A stretch of DNA of 64,000 bases from Asanoa hainanensis (GTDB lineage Bacteria > Actinomycetota > Actinomycetes > Mycobacteriales > Micromonosporaceae): positions 744,001-808,000 of the forward strand of contig NZ_FZPH01000001.1 of NCBI RefSeq assembly GCF_900188485.1, written 5' to 3'. The position numbers were made by a program, and so were the translations under genes. The notes under the pieces are model-generated. The model searched no databases and was not told where the DNA came from. It saw nothing but the letters and a program-made list of their open reading frames with translations. Positions within the stretch are counted from its first letter, which is position 1. Each line of letters begins with the position of its first letter. Below are positions 53,861 through 61,946 of this stretch, one piece after another.

Positions 53861-53877
53861 AAGTGTGGAGGGTCACG

Positions 53878-54459
53878 ATGGCGATGGGCAGGCCCCGCGG
53901 GTTCGACGTCGACGAGGTGCTGGAAGCGGCGCTGCGCGTGTTCTGGGCCAAGGGCTACGAGGGCACCACGATGGCCGACCTGTCGGCCGCGACCAAGCTG
54001 CGGGCCGGGAGCATCTACGGCGCGTTCGGCTCGAAGGAAGGGCTTTTCAAGCAGGTCGTCGACCGCTACAGCGACAACGTGTACGGGTACGGCGCGGCGG
54101 CACTGGCCGCGGACTCCCCGCGCGAGGTGGCCCGGCTCTGGCTGTACGGGGCCGCCGACGCCACGACCCGCCCCGAGTATCCGGCCGGCTGCCTCCTGGT
54201 CCAGGGGGCGCTGGCCGCGGGTGATGCGGCGATCGAGCCGGGTGCCGATCTCCGCGCCCGCCGCCAGGTCGCCGTCGTCAAGCTCACCGAGCGGTTCGCC
54301 GAGGCGGGTGAGCTTCCCCCGGACGTCGACCCAGGGGACGCCGCGCGCTACGTCATCGCGCTCTCGCAGGGTTTCGCGGTGCAGGCCGCCTCCGGCGCGA
54401 GCCGGGCGGAGCTGCGGTCCATGGCCGACCTGGCCCTGCGCCAGCTCCCCTGGGAGTGA
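53878..54459 (+). CDS. TetR-family transcriptional regulator
   Basis: 193 residues. HTH: PRGFDVDEVLEAALRVFWAK, then YEGTTMADLSAATKLRAGSI and YGAFGSKEGLFKQVVDRYSD. The ligand domain carries GCLLVQGALAAGDAAIEPG, typical of the AcrR subgroup paired with SDR or oxidoreductase genes. ATG 53878 follows GGAGGGTCACG. The two operator copies suggest it represses itself and the divergent SDR gene. Confidence 0.93.
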   Translation: MAMGRPRGFDVDEVLEAALRVFWAKGYEGTTMADLSAATKLRAGSIYGAFGSKEGLFKQVVDRYSDNVYGYGAAALAADSPREVARLWLYGAADATTRPEYPAGCLLVQGALAAGDAAIEPGADLRARRQVAVVKLTERFAEAGELPPDVDPGDAARYVIALSQGFAVQAASGASRAELRSMADLALRQLPWE

Positions 54460-54466
54460 CGCGGGG

Positions 54467-55108
54467 TCAGAGCAGGGTGCTCCAGTAGAACCAGAACCGC
54501 TGACCGATCAGGGCCGCGAGGACGAACAGCCACAGCGTGGGGATGGCGCCGCGCGCGAGCAGCAGGGTGTCGGTGAGCCGGCGCGGTGCGGGCAGGTGGC
54601 CCCGGTCGAGGTTGTGCAGCGTGACGAAGGTGAACAGCAGGATCATGACGACCCAGACCACCATGCAGTACGGGCACAGCGCGCCGATGCGGTAGAGGCT
54701 CTGGAAGAACAGCCAGTGCACGAAGCCGATGCCGAACAGCGTGCCGGCCTGCAGCGAGAGCCACCACCAGCGCGGCAGCCGGGCACCGGAGAGCACGGCG
54801 ACGCCGATGGCCGCGACGACCGGGAACGCGAGCAGGCCGATCAGCGGGTTCGGGAAGCCGAAGACCTCGGCCTGGTCGGTGGTCATGATCGAGCCGCAGG
54901 ACAGGATCGGGTTGATCGAGCAGCTCGGCACGTACGCCGGGTCCTTGAGCAACGCGATCTTCTCGACCGTGAGCACGAACGCGGCCAGGGCGCCGACCAG
55001 CCCACCGACCGTGAGGATCCACCCGATCAGCCGGTCACTGATCCCATGCCGCACCTCGTCTGAGTCCTGGGGCTCGTCGGTGACCGGGCCGGTGAGGATC
55101 TGGCTCAT
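54467..55108 (-). CDS. vitamin K epoxide reductase (VKOR) family protein
   Basis: 213 residues, five transmembrane helices (LIGWILTVGGLVGALAAFVL; LIGLLAFPVVAAIGVAVL; FVHWLFFQSLYRIGALCPYC; MVVWVVMILLFTFVTL). Both redox pairs are present: loop cysteines in CSINPILSC and the active site CPYC. Bacterial VKOR re-oxidises DsbA-like proteins using quinones, so it supports disulfide formation outside the membrane. ATG 55108 is chosen as it lies just before the acidic N-terminus; the longer frame is unsupported. Confidence 0.93.
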   Translation of the reverse strand: MSQILTGPVTDEPQDSDEVRHGISDRLIGWILTVGGLVGALAAFVLTVEKIALLKDPAYVPSCSINPILSCGSIMTTDQAEVFGFPNPLIGLLAFPVVAAIGVAVLSGARLPRWWWLSLQAGTLFGIGFVHWLFFQSLYRIGALCPYCMVVWVVMILLFTFVTLHNLDRGHLPAPRRLTDTLLLARGAIPTLWLFVLAALIGQRFWFYWSTLL

Positions 55109-55173
55109 AACGGGCCAGAATACAGCCGAGATTCGAGTCTGGCGGCCGTGCGCGTGACCGCGCTCACATCGAC

Positions 55174-55205
55174 GCACGGCTAGGCAGGCGACCGCCGAGC
55201 CGTGC
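55174..55205 (-). terminator. hairpin downstream of nrdAB
   Basis: GCACGGCT (55174-55181) pairs with AGCCGTGC (55198-55205), an 8-bp stem with a 16-base loop, starting 9 bp after the nrdB stop on the minus strand. It is the likely transcript end for the nrdAB operon. Confidence 0.6.
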
Positions 55206-55213
55206 ACCCCTGT

Positions 55214-56212
55214 CTAGAAGTCGTCGTCGAAGGCGACCGTGCCCGTCACCCCGACCTGGTACGCGGACACCCGGCGCTCGAAGAAGTTGGACAGTTCCTG
55301 CACGTCCTGCAGCTCCATGAAGGCGAACGGGTTCTTGCTGCCGTAGCGCGCCGCGATGCCGAGCACCGCCAGCCGGCGATCGGCCACGTGCTGGAGATAG
55401 GAGCGCATGTCGGCCAGGGACAGGCCGCTGACGCCCTGCTCCAGCAGGTCCTCGGCGAACTGCACCTCGCACTCCACCGCTTCCTCCATCATCGCCGTGA
55501 CCTGCTTCTCCAGGTCGGCGTCGAAGAGGTCCGGCTCCTCGCGCCGCACCGTGTCGACCACGTCGAACGCGAACGCCATGTGCATCGACTCGTCACGGAA
55601 CACCCAGTTGGTGCCGCTGGCCAGGCCGTGCAGGACGCCGCGGGAGCGCAGGAAGTACACGTACGCGAAGGCGCCGTAGAAGAACAGGCCCTCGATGCAG
55701 GCGGCGAAGCAGATCAGGTTGAGCAGGAAGGCCCGGCGGTCGTCGCGGGTCTTCAGCTCGCGCAGCTCGAAGATCGAGTCGATCCACTTGAAGCAGAACT
55801 CGGCCTTGCGCCGGATGGACGGGATGTTCTCCACGGCCGCGAACGCCTCGAAGCGCTGCTGCTCGTCCGGCACGTACGTGTCGAGCAGGTTGAGATAGAA
55901 CTGGACGTGCACGGCCTCCTCGAAGAGCTGCCGCGACAGGTAGAGCCGACCCTCGGGCGAGTTCACGTGCTGGTAGAGGTTGAGGACCAGGTTGTTCGCC
56001 ACGATGGTGTCGCCCGTCGCGAAGAACGCCACCAGGCGCGAGACCAGGTGCTGCTCGGCGGGCGAGAGCTTGGCCAGGTCGGCGAGGTCGGTGTGCAGGT
56101 CCACCTCCTCGACCGTCCAGGTGTTCTTGATGGCGTCCTTGAAGCGGTCGAAGAACGCCGGGTAGCGCATCGGCCTCAGGGTCAGGTCGAGTCCGGGGTT
56201 GAGCAGGGTCAC
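55214..56212 (-). CDS. nrdB: class Ia ribonucleotide reductase small subunit
   Basis: 332 residues; houses the di-metal centre and tyrosyl radical. Metal ligands are visible in the order FATGDTIVANNLVL (Asp), LFEEAVHVQFY (Glu, His), FAACIEGLFFYGAF (Glu), and VFRDESMHMAFAF (Glu, His). C-terminal AFDDDF serves for docking to NrdA. Start GTG 56212 overlaps the nrdA stop (GTGA), so expression is coupled. Confidence 0.96.
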   Translation of the reverse strand: MTLLNPGLDLTLRPMRYPAFFDRFKDAIKNTWTVEEVDLHTDLADLAKLSPAEQHLVSRLVAFFATGDTIVANNLVLNLYQHVNSPEGRLYLSRQLFEEAVHVQFYLNLLDTYVPDEQQRFEAFAAVENIPSIRRKAEFCFKWIDSIFELRELKTRDDRRAFLLNLICFAACIEGLFFYGAFAYVYFLRSRGVLHGLASGTNWVFRDESMHMAFAFDVVDTVRREEPDLFDADLEKQVTAMMEEAVECEVQFAEDLLEQGVSGLSLADMRSYLQHVADRRLAVLGIAARYGSKNPFAFMELQDVQELSNFFERRVSAYQVGVTGTVAFDDDF

Positions 56213-58566
56213 TGGCAGGCCTCGCAGCTTTCGGGGTTTTCGAGGGAGCAGGCGAGAGCCTCGGCGTCAGCCACTGGGACGATCGACACCGTCGCCTGCT
56301 GGATCCGGGTCGCGGGACGCGACCGCAGGTAGTACGTGGTCTTCAGCCCGGACTTCCAGGCGTAGAGGTACATCGAGGAGAGCTTGCCGATCGTCGGCAC
56401 GCTCAGGAACAGGTTCAACGACTGCGACTGGTCGATGTACGGCGCCCGCGCCGCGGCCAGGTCGATCAGCGCCCGCTGCGGCAGCTCCCACGCGGTGCGG
56501 AACAGCTCGCGCACGTCGGCCGGCAGACTCTCGATGCCCTGCACGGAGCCCTCGGACCGCTTGATCTGGTCGCGCACCTCCGGCGTCCACCGGCCGAGCG
56601 CCTTGAGCTCCCGTACCAGATAGGTGTTGATCTGGAGGAACTCGCCTGACATGGTCTCGCGCTTGAACAGGTTGGACACCTGCGGCTCGATGCACTCGTA
56701 GCAGCCGGCGATCGACGCGATGGTGGCCGTCGGCGCGATCGCGACGAGCAGCGAGTTGCGCAGCCCGGTCGCGGCGATCCGGCCGCGCAGGGCGTCCCAG
56801 CGCGCGGTCTGCGTGGGCGTCGCGCCCCACAGGTCCGGGTGCAGGTCGCCGCGCGCGGCCCGGGTCTCGGCGAAGGCCGGGTGCGCGCCGAACTCCTCGG
56901 CCATGCCGGCCGACGTCTCCAGGGCGGTCAGGAGAATCTCCTCCTGTACGCGCGTCGACAGCTCGCGGGCGGCGTCGGAGTCGAACGGCAGCCGGAGCGA
57001 GAAGAACGCGTCCTGCAGCCCCATGAGACCGAGCCCGACCGGCCGCCAGCGCGGGTTCGACGCGGCCGCCTGCTCCGACGGGTAGTAGTTGATGTCGATG
57101 ACCCGGTCGAGGAAGACGACGGCGGTACGCACGGTCGCGCGCAGCTTGTCCCAGTCGACGCCCTCTGCTGTCAGGTGGGCGCCCAGGTTGATCGAGCCCA
57201 GGTTGCACACCGCCGTCTCGTCGTCGGAGTTGACCTCGAGGATCTCGGTGCACAGGTTGGACAGGTGGATCGCGTTGCCCGGCGCGCCGGTCTGGTTCGA
57301 CAGCCGGTTCGACGGGTCCTTGAACGTCATCCACCCGTTGCCGGTCTGGGCGAGCGTGCGCATCATCCGCCCGTACAGGTCACGCGCCTTGACGGTCTTG
57401 ACCGCCTTCTTCTCGGCGGCGCGGTACGCGTCGTCGAACGCCTCCCCGAACAGGTCGGGCAGCTCCGGCGCGTCGGACGGGTCGACCAGCGACCAGTCCT
57501 CGTCGGCCTCGACGCGGCGCATGAACTCGTCCGGGATCCAGTTGGCCAGGTTGAGGTTGTGCGTGCGCCGGGAGTCCTCGCCGGTGTTGTCGCGCAGCTC
57601 CAGGAACTCCTCGACGTCCGGGTGCCACGGCTCCAGGTAGACACAGGCCGCGCCCTTGCGCCGGCCGCCCTGGTTGACCGCGGCCACGCCCGCGTCGAGC
57701 GTCTTGAGGAACGGCACGATGCCGTTGGACCTGCCGTTGGTGCCCCGGATCAGCGCGCCCCGGCCCCGGATCCGCGACCACGAGATGCCGATGCCGCCCG
57801 AGAACTTCGACAGCTTCGCGACCTGGTGGTAGCGCTCGTAGATCGAGTCGAGCTCGTCGCGCGGCGAGTCGACCAGGAAGCACGACGACATCTGGGTGTG
57901 CCGGGTGCCGGAGTTGAACAGGGTGGGCGAGCTCGGCAGATAGGCCAGCGACGACATGAGCCGGTAGAAGGCGATCGCCTCGGCCGGGTTGGTCGATAGT
58001 CCACATGCGACCCGCAGGAGCCAGTACTGCGGCGTCTCGACCACAAGGCGGGTCTGCGGGTGGCGCAGCAGGTAGCGGTCGGCCACGGTGCGCAGGCCGA
58101 AGTACTCGAAGCGCCGGTCACCGTCGACGTCGACGGCGTCGTCGAGCTTGCGGGCGTTGCGCGCCACGAAAGCCGCGGTCTCGTCGCCGATCAGGCCCTG
58201 GTCGTACGCGTACCGGATCGACTGGCTGAAGCTCGCGACGCCCTGGCCGCGGACCTCCTTGTCGACGTAAGCCGCGAGCAGGCGGGCGGCCAGCCGCGAG
58301 TACTGCGGCTCCTCACCGATGAGCTCGGCGGCGGTCTGGATCGAGAGCTTGTCGAGCTCGGCCGTGGTGGCACCGTCGTACAACCCGCTGATCGTCTTGG
58401 TCGCGACCCGCAGCGGGTCGACCTCGTCGAGGTCACCGACCCACAGCTCGACCGCCCGGACGATCTTGTTGACGTCGACCGGCTCCAGAGCGCCGTCGCG
58501 CTTGCGCACCCGCATCGCGTGGCGCCGCTGCTCCGGCACGGCGGGCGTCTCCGTGGTGACCGTCAT
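56209..58566 (-). CDS. nrdA: class Ia ribonucleotide reductase large subunit
   Basis: 785 residues; reduces ribonucleoside diphosphates. N-terminal ATP-cone (VRKRDGALEPVDVNKIVRAV), then the barrel with NLCTEILEVNSDDETAVCNL (active-site Cys pair), a glycyl-loop-like WSRIRGRGALIRGTNGRSNG, and C-terminal redox cysteines ESCEACQ. ATG 58566 follows GAGGAGGGGGAC. The transcript is preceded by a B12 riboswitch and two NrdR boxes, giving control by coenzyme and by nucleotide supply. A B12-dependent NrdJ is presumably encoded elsewhere. Confidence 0.96.
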   Translation of the reverse strand: MTVTTETPAVPEQRRHAMRVRKRDGALEPVDVNKIVRAVELWVGDLDEVDPLRVATKTISGLYDGATTAELDKLSIQTAAELIGEEPQYSRLAARLLAAYVDKEVRGQGVASFSQSIRYAYDQGLIGDETAAFVARNARKLDDAVDVDGDRRFEYFGLRTVADRYLLRHPQTRLVVETPQYWLLRVACGLSTNPAEAIAFYRLMSSLAYLPSSPTLFNSGTRHTQMSSCFLVDSPRDELDSIYERYHQVAKLSKFSGGIGISWSRIRGRGALIRGTNGRSNGIVPFLKTLDAGVAAVNQGGRRKGAACVYLEPWHPDVEEFLELRDNTGEDSRRTHNLNLANWIPDEFMRRVEADEDWSLVDPSDAPELPDLFGEAFDDAYRAAEKKAVKTVKARDLYGRMMRTLAQTGNGWMTFKDPSNRLSNQTGAPGNAIHLSNLCTEILEVNSDDETAVCNLGSINLGAHLTAEGVDWDKLRATVRTAVVFLDRVIDINYYPSEQAAASNPRWRPVGLGLMGLQDAFFSLRLPFDSDAARELSTRVQEEILLTALETSAGMAEEFGAHPAFAETRAARGDLHPDLWGATPTQTARWDALRGRIAATGLRNSLLVAIAPTATIASIAGCYECIEPQVSNLFKRETMSGEFLQINTYLVRELKALGRWTPEVRDQIKRSEGSVQGIESLPADVRELFRTAWELPQRALIDLAAARAPYIDQSQSLNLFLSVPTIGKLSSMYLYAWKSGLKTTYYLRSRPATRIQQATVSIVPVADAEALACSLENPESCEACQ

Positions 58567-58603
58567 GTCCCCCTCCTCACGACCATGCGGACGCGCAGGA
58601 GGA

Positions 58604-58642
58604 CGCCACCGACCCGCGCCGATGCGCGGTTCGGTGCTGGCG
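58604..58642 (-). terminator. hairpin in the B12 riboswitch expression platform
   Basis: On the minus strand CGCCAGCACCGAACCGCGC pairs, with a bulge and one mismatch, to GCGCGGGTCGGTGGCG across an ATCG loop. It lies between the riboswitch core and the nrdA ribosome site, the expected place of the switch that ends or blocks expression when B12 is bound. Confidence 0.55.
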
Positions 58643-58690
58643 TCGGCCGTCCCACGCGGCCTTCGACCGCCGCACACCGGACGGCATGCG

Positions 58691-58850
58691 GCGCACTGGC
58701 AGGTCTTCGGACTCGTGGGCGTCGTGCGCGTTCCTACTGGCCGTCGCTTCCCAGGCCGAGGCCCAGTGCTTCGTTGACGGCGGTCGTTCCCACTCACCGC
58801 TGCGGGGCAGTCCCGGATTCACACCGGGTTCCCTGTTGCCTCGGCCATCC
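58691..58850 (-). promoter_or_regulatory. cobalamin (B12) riboswitch controlling nrdAB
   Basis: On the minus strand the leader contains the conserved blocks in order: AGGGAACCCGGTGTGAATCC, GGGACTGCCCCGCAGCGGTGAG, a CACTGGGCC/GGCCTGGGAAG region, GCCAGTAGGAACG, and ending GAGTCCGAAGACCTGCC (B12 box and P1 closure). This is the class I cobalamin riboswitch. Actinomycetes with both class Ia and B12-dependent class II reductases are known to turn off nrdAB by B12 in this way, so high B12 should lower class Ia expression. Confidence 0.92.
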
Positions 58851-58879
58851 GGTGAGGACGGCCGAACCAGCTGCGGCCA

Positions 58880-58927
58880 AGACCATATATGGGTGCCGCC
58901 GCGAAACACCAACACCAGATGCTGTGC
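58880..58927. promoter_or_regulatory. pair of NrdR boxes before nrdAB
   Basis: Box 1 (58880-58895) contains the perfect core CCATATATGG; box 2 (58912-58927) reads ACACCAGATGCTGTGC, matching the ACAC...TGTG ends of the NrdR consensus (acaCwAtATaTwgtgt). Their centres are 32 bp apart, three helical turns, as usual for NrdR. They lie upstream of the riboswitch, at the promoter. Together with the riboswitch they give double control. Confidence 0.7.
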
Positions 58928-58961
58928 CGGCGTGTCGCGTGAGTTGCGTCGCTCCCGTCGT

Positions 58962-59495
58962 TCAGTCGGACGTCAGCGACGTCGGCCGCTCGCCGTCGTA
59001 GGGAATCCAGACGAAGCCGGCGGCGAACGGCACGAAGCTCGGGCCGCGCAGGTCGGCGAGCACCGTCTCGCCCAGCACCAGGCCCGCCAGGACGCGGTGG
59101 CCCTCGGCGAGCTCGGCGGTCCAGTCCTGCCGTAGCTCGGCCAGATCGACCTGCCACTCCGGTTCCAAGCCGACCTTGGCCGCCTGGTATCCGGAGAGCT
59201 CGGCCACGAGGTCGTAGAGCGCGCGACCGACGGTGGTCAGCTCCGCGGCCGTCAGCACCAGCCGTTCGTGCCCGCGATCCAGCGCGACCCCCCAGCCCAC
59301 GCCGACCGGCACCGCGCTCAGCTCCAGGTACGGCACGCCGCCGGCTCCGGTGACCTGGCCGAGCAATGGTTCGTGGAGGCGGATCTGGCGGTGCCCGACC
59401 GGGATCGCGGCGGCGCCGCGGACCACGTCGCAGGCGGCATGCGCGGCAGCTTCGTCGGAGCCGAAATTGACCACCAAGCCGAAGACGATCGCCAT
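58962..59495 (-). CDS. conserved hypothetical protein
   Basis: 177 residues from ATG 59495, soluble. Distinct segments: FGLVVNFGSDEAAAHAACDV, VGHRQIRLHEPLLGQVTGAG, RLVLTAAELTTVGRALYDLV, and GPSFVPFAAGFVWIPYDGER. I do not recognise the family. It ends 35 bp before the NrdR box region of nrdAB on the same strand, and its start overlaps the beginning of the divergent truncated TauE-like frame. Confidence 0.65.
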   Translation of the reverse strand: MAIVFGLVVNFGSDEAAAHAACDVVRGAAAIPVGHRQIRLHEPLLGQVTGAGGVPYLELSAVPVGVGWGVALDRGHERLVLTAAELTTVGRALYDLVAELSGYQAAKVGLEPEWQVDLAELRQDWTAELAEGHRVLAGLVLGETVLADLRGPSFVPFAAGFVWIPYDGERPTSLTSD

Positions 59496-59499
59496 GCCG

Positions 59500-60150
59500 A
59501 TGACGATAGGGCCGCCGCCCGCACCGCCTCTCGTGCGACGGCCGTTGCGGGTCGCCGTGCCGGTCATGGCCGTCGCCGCCGTCATGGGCAACGTCGGCCG
59601 CGTCGTCGCGTGGTGGCGCCGCATCGAGTGGGCGCCCGTCCTCGCGTACGCGCTGCCCGGTGTGCCCGCCGCCGCGCTCGGTGCGCACACCCTGCTGGCC
59701 GTCCCGCCCCGGCTGGTCGACGGGTGCCTGGCAGTGTTCTTCCTCGCGATGGTGCCGCTGCGGCGCTTCGCCGCGTTGGGCCGTCTGCGGCTCCGGCACC
59801 TGGCGGCCGCCGGTGCGGTGGTCGGCTTCCTCACCGGGCTGGTGCTGTCCACCGGCCCGCTCAGCGTGCCGGTCTTCAGCGCCTACGGGTTGAGCGGCGG
59901 CGCGTTTCTCGGCTCCGAGGCCGCCAGCGCCCTGCTGCTGTTCGCCAGCAAGCTGGCCACGTTCGTGAGCGCCGGGGCGCTCGGCACGGACGTCCTCCTC
60001 CGCGGCGCCGTCATCGGGGCCGCGCTCATCGCCGGATCGTTCGTCGCGCGGCGGATCGTGCGGGACGTCAGCCCGCGGCGCTTCGAGGTGCTCGTCGACG
60101 CCGTGCTCGTCGTCGCCGCGGTCAGCATGTGTATCAGCGCCGCCCGGTAG
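59500..60150 (+). pseudogene. TauE/SafE-family sulfite exporter, 5' truncated
   Basis: About 216 residues with six hydrophobic helices. Homology begins at VMGNVGRVVAWWRRIEWAPV (equivalent to helix 2-3 of the family) and includes ALPGVPAAALGAHTLLAVPP and GFLTGLVLSTGPLSVPVFSA. The first ~45-60 residues with the conserved Gly-rich first helix are missing, and the preceding PPPAPPLVRRPLR is not membrane-like. The 5' boundary coincides with the start of the neighbouring reverse-strand gene. It may be a non-functional relic. Confidence 0.6.
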
Positions 60151-60252
60151 TGCTGCGCATATGACGATATGGCGATACCACAATATATAGACGTAAGTCA
60201 CTCGACGACCCCTTGTGTCGCCCGCCGGCCGTCGCCTAGCGTCCTTTCGTAA

Positions 60253-60267
60253 TGAAACTCGTTTTCA
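60253..60267. promoter_or_regulatory. Zur box upstream of the zinc ABC operon
   Basis: TGAAACTCGTTTTCA (60253-60267) is close to the actinobacterial Zur consensus TGAAAATGATTTTCA: arms TGAAA and TTTCA with an internal CTCGT. It lies 22 bp before the substrate-binding gene, so zinc sufficiency should repress the operon. Confidence 0.75.
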
Positions 60268-60288
60268 ATTCGGAAGGTGGCGCCCGCA

Positions 60289-61206
60289 ATGCGTCATGAA
60301 CGCGCGGCTCTGTTCGGTGCCGCCCTCGTCTCCGTCGCGGTGCTCGCGACCGGGTGCGGTTCCTCGTCCGGCGACGAGGCCGCCGCCGCCGCGACCCCGA
60401 GCGGCGTGTCCGTGGTCGCCTCCACCAACGTCTACGGCGACATCGCCAAGCAGATCGCCGGCGACAAGGCCACGATCACCTCGATCATCACCGACCCGGC
60501 GGCGGACCCGCACTCGTACGAGGCGAACACCCGCACCCAGCTCGACCTCTCCAAGGCCGACGTGGTCATCGAGAACGGCGGCGGCTACGACGACTTCGTC
60601 GACACGATGCTCGAGTCGGCCGGCAGCGACGCGACCGTGCTCAACGCCGTCCAGATCTCCGGCAAGACCGCGGAAGGCGGGGAAGAGCTCAACGAGCACG
60701 TCTGGTACGACTTCCCCAGCATGACCAAGCTCGCCGACCAGCTCGTCGGCGCGCTGTCGAAGGCCGACCCCGGCAACGCCGCGACGTTCAGCGACAACGC
60801 GACCGCGTTCAAGCAGAAGCTCGACGCGATGGAGCAGCGGTCGGCCACGATCAAGTCCGCGCACGGCGGTGCCGGCGTGGCGATCACCGAGCCCGTGCCG
60901 CTCTACCTGCTCGAGGCGTGCGGGCTGGCCAACAAGACGCCCGAGGAGTTCAGCGAGGCGATCGAGGAAGGCACTGACGTGCCGGCCGCCGTACTCCAGC
61001 AGACCCTCGACCTGTTCACGGGCAAGCAGGTCCAGTTGCTCGCCTACAACGAGCAGACCGCCGGGCCCGAGACCGAGAAGGTGCTCACCGCCGCGAAGGA
61101 CCACCAGGTCGACGTCGTGCCGGTGACCGAGACGCTGCCGGCCGGCAAGGACTACCTGACCTGGATGAGCGGCAACCTGTCCGCCATCGAGACCGCGCTG
61201 AGCTGA
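60289..61206 (+). CDS. znuA: zinc/manganese ABC transporter substrate-binding lipoprotein
   Basis: 305 residues; a lipobox (VAVLATGCGSSSG) anchors it outside the membrane. Cluster A-I features: VVASTNVYGDIAKQIAGDKA, DPAADPHSYEANTRTQLDLS (metal His), NEHVWYDFPSM (metal His) and VVPVTETLPAGKDYLTWM. The His/Asp-rich loop of many ZnuA proteins is absent. ATG 60289 is chosen; the GTG at 60277 lies on top of the GGAAGG ribosome site. The Zur box and TGATG coupling to the ATPase gene argue for zinc. Confidence 0.9.
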   Translation: MRHERAALFGAALVSVAVLATGCGSSSGDEAAAAATPSGVSVVASTNVYGDIAKQIAGDKATITSIITDPAADPHSYEANTRTQLDLSKADVVIENGGGYDDFVDTMLESAGSDATVLNAVQISGKTAEGGEELNEHVWYDFPSMTKLADQLVGALSKADPGNAATFSDNATAFKQKLDAMEQRSATIKSAHGGAGVAITEPVPLYLLEACGLANKTPEEFSEAIEEGTDVPAAVLQQTLDLFTGKQVQLLAYNEQTAGPETEKVLTAAKDHQVDVVPVTETLPAGKDYLTWMSGNLSAIETALS

Positions 61207-61946
61207 TGCTGGAGCTCGTCGACGCCGGGCTCGCGTACGGGTCGCGGCAGTTGTGGTCCGGGCTCTCGCTGCGGGTCGAGCCCGGCGAGTTCGTCGCGGT
61301 CCTCGGCGCCAACGGCTCCGGCAAGACCAGCCTCGTACGCGCGATCCTCGGCCTGCAACGCCTTACCGCCGGGACGGTCACGGTGACCGACGGCATCGGA
61401 TACGTGCCACAGCAGCGGCGGGTCAACCTCCTGACGCCGCTGCGGGCCCGCGACGTGGTCGGCCAAGGTCTTGACGGACACCGTTGGGGCCTTGGCCGGT
61501 CCGCCGGGCGGACCGCCCGGATCCGGGCCGCACTCGAAGCGGTCGACGCCGCCGAGCTCGCGGACCACCCGATCGGGGTGCTCTCGGGAGGAGAACAGCA
61601 GCGGGTACGCGTCGCGCAGGCGCTCGTCGCCGGCCCGCGGCTGCTGCTCTGCGACGAGCCGCTGCTCTCCCTCGACCTGCGCAGCCAGCGCACCGTCACC
61701 GCCCTGGTCGACCGCCGCCGCCGGGAGGCCGGCACGGCGGTGCTGTTCGTGACTCACGAGATCAACCCCGTGCTGCCCTACGTGGATCGCGTGCTCTACC
61801 TTGCCGGCGGCCGGTTCCGGATCGGCACCGTGCCGGAGGTGTTCACCTCTGCGGTCCTGTCGCAGTTGTATGGGGTCCCGGTCGAGGTCGTCACAGTCAA
61901 CGACCGGATCCTGGTCGCCGGCATCCCGCAGGCGCACCATGAGTGA
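61206..61946 (+). CDS. znuC: zinc/manganese ABC transporter ATP-binding protein
   Basis: 246 residues with all ABC motifs: Walker A LGANGSGKTSLVRA (about 35-48), Q-loop GYVPQQRRV, signature LSGGEQQRVRVAQAL, Walker B LLLCDEPLLSLD and H-loop VTHEINPVL. It begins at ATG 61206 within the znuA stop (TGATG) and overlaps the permease gene by 8 bp. It drives metal uptake by the ZnuA/ZnuB complex. Confidence 0.94.
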   Translation: MLELVDAGLAYGSRQLWSGLSLRVEPGEFVAVLGANGSGKTSLVRAILGLQRLTAGTVTVTDGIGYVPQQRRVNLLTPLRARDVVGQGLDGHRWGLGRSAGRTARIRAALEAVDAAELADHPIGVLSGGEQQRVRVAQALVAGPRLLLCDEPLLSLDLRSQRTVTALVDRRRREAGTAVLFVTHEINPVLPYVDRVLYLAGGRFRIGTVPEVFTSAVLSQLYGVPVEVVTVNDRILVAGIPQAHHE

